Assembly: GCA_003554345.1 (NCBI GenBank)
Contig: PWGE01000157.1
Coordinates: forward strand, 1 to 6,546
Reading direction: 5' to 3'
DNA from: T1SED10-198M sp003554345 [NCBI: Candidatus Sumerlaeota bacterium]
GTDB lineage: Bacteria > Sumerlaeota > T1SED10-198M
DNA: 6,546 nt
The notes beneath the pieces were generated by a model. It worked only from the letters and a program-made list of their open reading frames with translations. It was not told the origin of the DNA and did not search any database. Shown one piece after another: positions 5,663-6,546 of this stretch (positions are counted from its first letter, which is position 1; each line of letters starts with the position of its first letter). Made by a program: the position numbers and the translations under genes.

Positions 5663-5888
5663 GAATAAAGTTCAACACCCCTTCAAGGTGCTTAACCTTC
5701 CGGAAAGTGCTTGTCAAACCTTAATATCCGGGAAGACGCTGATTTTACCCCGGTGTACTGGCAGAAGGTACACATGGCAGGCAGAGTGGAATGATTTACG
5801 CTGGTTTAAATCATTTTTGACAGCTCTAAATTGTTTATCAGAAAAAATAGGTGAGGAACTTCCCCAGGCCTATTACGGCATTTCCTGA
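5643..5888 (+). CDS. doubtful 81-codon ORF, unrecognised
   Basis: An open frame of 81 codons divergent from the pilus operon, ending ...GEELPQAYYGIS. I do not recognise it. The first half is unremarkable; the second (WQAEWNDLRWFKSFLTALNCLSEKIGEEL) looks moderately protein-like, with a plausible helix. No Shine-Dalgarno precedes the ATG, and the frame start overlaps the probable promoter region of the pilus operon. Base composition is more AT-rich than in the neighbouring genes. It may be a chance frame, or the remains of a decayed gene. Confidence 0.25.
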   Translation: MLLCLDKNKVQHPFKVLNLPESACQTLISGKTLILPRCTGRRYTWQAEWNDLRWFKSFLTALNCLSEKIGEELPQAYYGIS

Positions 5889-5945
5889 ATGGCTGCATCT
5901 ATTTACGTTTTTTGCGGCAGGTATGAGGGAGTGGAAGCGTTTTTG

Positions 5946-5974
5946 TTGACAATGCATTTATGAAATGCTTGTAT
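5946..5974 (+). promoter_or_regulatory. candidate promoter with palindromic spacer
   Basis: A perfect -35 hexamer TTGACA (5946-5951) is followed 17 bp later by a poor -10, TTGTAT (5969-5974); the better TATAGC (5972-5977) is 20 bp away. Between them lies a perfect inverted repeat GCATTT-ATG-AAATGC (5954-5968), an operator-like arrangement. It would drive the small coiled-coil gene starting at 6011. Confidence 0.35.
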
Positions 5975-6010
5975 AGCAAAACATAAAGGCACCCAGAAAA
6001 GGAGAAATAG

Positions 6011-6358
6011 ATGAGCCAGCCAGCTTCTGTTATTGACCTTTACGACAGCCTCCTGGCCGCTGAAGACGAGAGGGCCAGGGCCAGAATTATAGCCGGGGCC
6101 TTTGAGCGCCTTGAAGACCGTTACCCCGAGCTCAAGGATCTGGCTACAGCCAGCGGAGTGCGTGAAAGCGAACTGCGCCTGCAAAAAGAGATAGAGCAGA
6201 TCCGGGCGGAGATGAAGATAGAGATAGAAAGGCTGCGCACTGAGTTAAAGACGGATATCGCTGCCGGCAATCAAAAGGTTCTGCGCTGGGTGACGGGACT
6301 GATGTTTGCCCAGCTGGTGACCATAATTGCCATTATTCTGGGTAGCGGATTTTTATAA
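6011..6358 (+). CDS. small coiled-coil protein with C-terminal membrane anchor
   Basis: This 115-residue protein has three parts. An N-terminal helical region (about 5-48, VIDLYDSLLAAEDERARARIIAG in pieces) is rich in alanine, arginine and glutamate. A charged heptad-patterned coiled coil follows at about 50-88 (LRLQKEIEQIRAEMKIEIERL). One hydrophobic segment lies at about 90-112 (VLRWVTGLMFAQLVTIIAIIL), with three residues after it. The layout resembles small DUF1640/CCDC90-like bacterial proteins, whose role is unknown; I cannot assign a function. A strong Shine-Dalgarno AAGGAG lies 6 nt before the ATG, so it is very probably a real gene. It is transcribed alone in its direction here, away from the pilus operon, and converges with the GGDEF gene. 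Confidence 0.85.
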   Translation: MSQPASVIDLYDSLLAAEDERARARIIAGAFERLEDRYPELKDLATASGVRESELRLQKEIEQIRAEMKIEIERLRTELKTDIAAGNQKVLRWVTGLMFAQLVTIIAIILGSGFL

Positions 6359-6395
6359 TGCTGCCTGGCATACAACCACCCTGAAGACATTTTTG

Positions 6396-6546
6396 TCACA
6401 TCTTTGAAGGCTCTGGCTGGTCTTCCTGGCCGGACGCATCGTTACCGTGGATCATATATCTGTTCCCGCCCCGGGTTTTGGCCATGTACATGGCCTTGTC
6501 CGCCCTGTGCATGATTTCTGCTGAAGTCAGGTCCGGATCGTCAAAC
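6396..6546 (-). CDS. GGDEF-domain protein, C-terminal fragment
   Basis: The last 49 residues of a protein that starts beyond the right window edge. They read FDDPDLTSAEIMHRADKAMY, then MAKTRGGNRYMIHG and a polar tail ending PSKM. The run E-[IL]-[ML]-x-RADKAMYxAKxxGxNR is the closing helix signature of GGDEF domains (diguanylate cyclases, which make c-di-GMP from two GTP). The catalytic GG(D/E)EF loop lies outside the window, so activity cannot be judged, nor can the N-terminal sensor. A 15-20 residue tail after the domain suggests the GGDEF domain is C-terminal with no EAL domain following. It converges with the coiled-coil gene across a 37-bp gap that holds no clear terminator. Confidence 0.88.
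   Translation of the reverse strand, partial: FDDPDLTSAEIMHRADKAMYMAKTRGGNRYMIHGNDASGQEDQPEPSKM

Noticed and set aside
5903-6184. 93-codon minus-strand frame opposite the start of the coiled-coil gene
   Set aside because: The plus-strand gene has a strong Shine-Dalgarno and a coherent coiled-coil/membrane layout; the minus frame has neither.

Overview
The window looks like a chromosomal piece of a Gram-negative, surface-attaching bacterium. It most resembles Deltaproteobacteria/Desulfobacterota (Desulfovibrionales-like). That is an inference from the moderately GC-rich genes, a GEMM-I (cyclic di-GMP-I) riboswitch of the kind common in that group, and the gene order; no 16S or other strict marker is present.

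Positions 5389 down to 1, all on the minus strand, form one pilus-assembly operon in the order PilM-PilN fusion (mshI-like), PilO-like (mshJ-like), PilP/GspC-like (mshK-like), outer-membrane secretin lipoprotein (mshL-like) and ExeA-type AAA ATPase (mshM-like, cut by the window edge). This is the order of the mshI-J-K-L-M half of MSHA-type type IV pilus loci. The first three proteins would form the inner-membrane alignment platform, the fourth the outer-membrane gate, and the fifth an ATPase of the family that helps secretins insert through peptidoglycan. The extension ATPase, platform protein and pilins are not in the window and may lie beyond position 1. A cluster of REP-like repeats (611-762) separates the secretin gene from the ATPase gene.

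The most interesting part is the operon leader (about 5390-5640, minus strand). It holds a well-formed GEMM-I aptamer (5490-5584) with a GNRA-capped P2 stem and the GCCACGGG and AGCCGGGTTGCCGG blocks. About 100 nt of possible expression platform follow. A 10-bp helix (5487-5496 with 5453-5462) would break the aptamer's P1 stem, and the same CTTCAT strand can instead pair with AUGAAGGG next to the Shine-Dalgarno sequence of the first pilus gene. No U-rich terminator is visible, so control of translation is the simplest reading. The Shine-Dalgarno lies in the loop of an 8-bp hairpin and inside a 10-codon upstream ORF whose stop overlaps the gene start (TAATG).

From 5640 to 6010 there is only a doubtful 81-codon plus-strand ORF and a candidate promoter. 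At 6011-6358 (plus) lies a small coiled-coil protein with one C-terminal membrane segment. At 6396-6546 (minus) is the C-terminal end of a GGDEF-domain protein, a likely diguanylate cyclase or degenerate relative. A c-di-GMP-type enzyme, a c-di-GMP-type riboswitch and the pilus operon thus lie within about 1.2 kb, which suggests, but does not prove, a local c-di-GMP-to-pilus control circuit.
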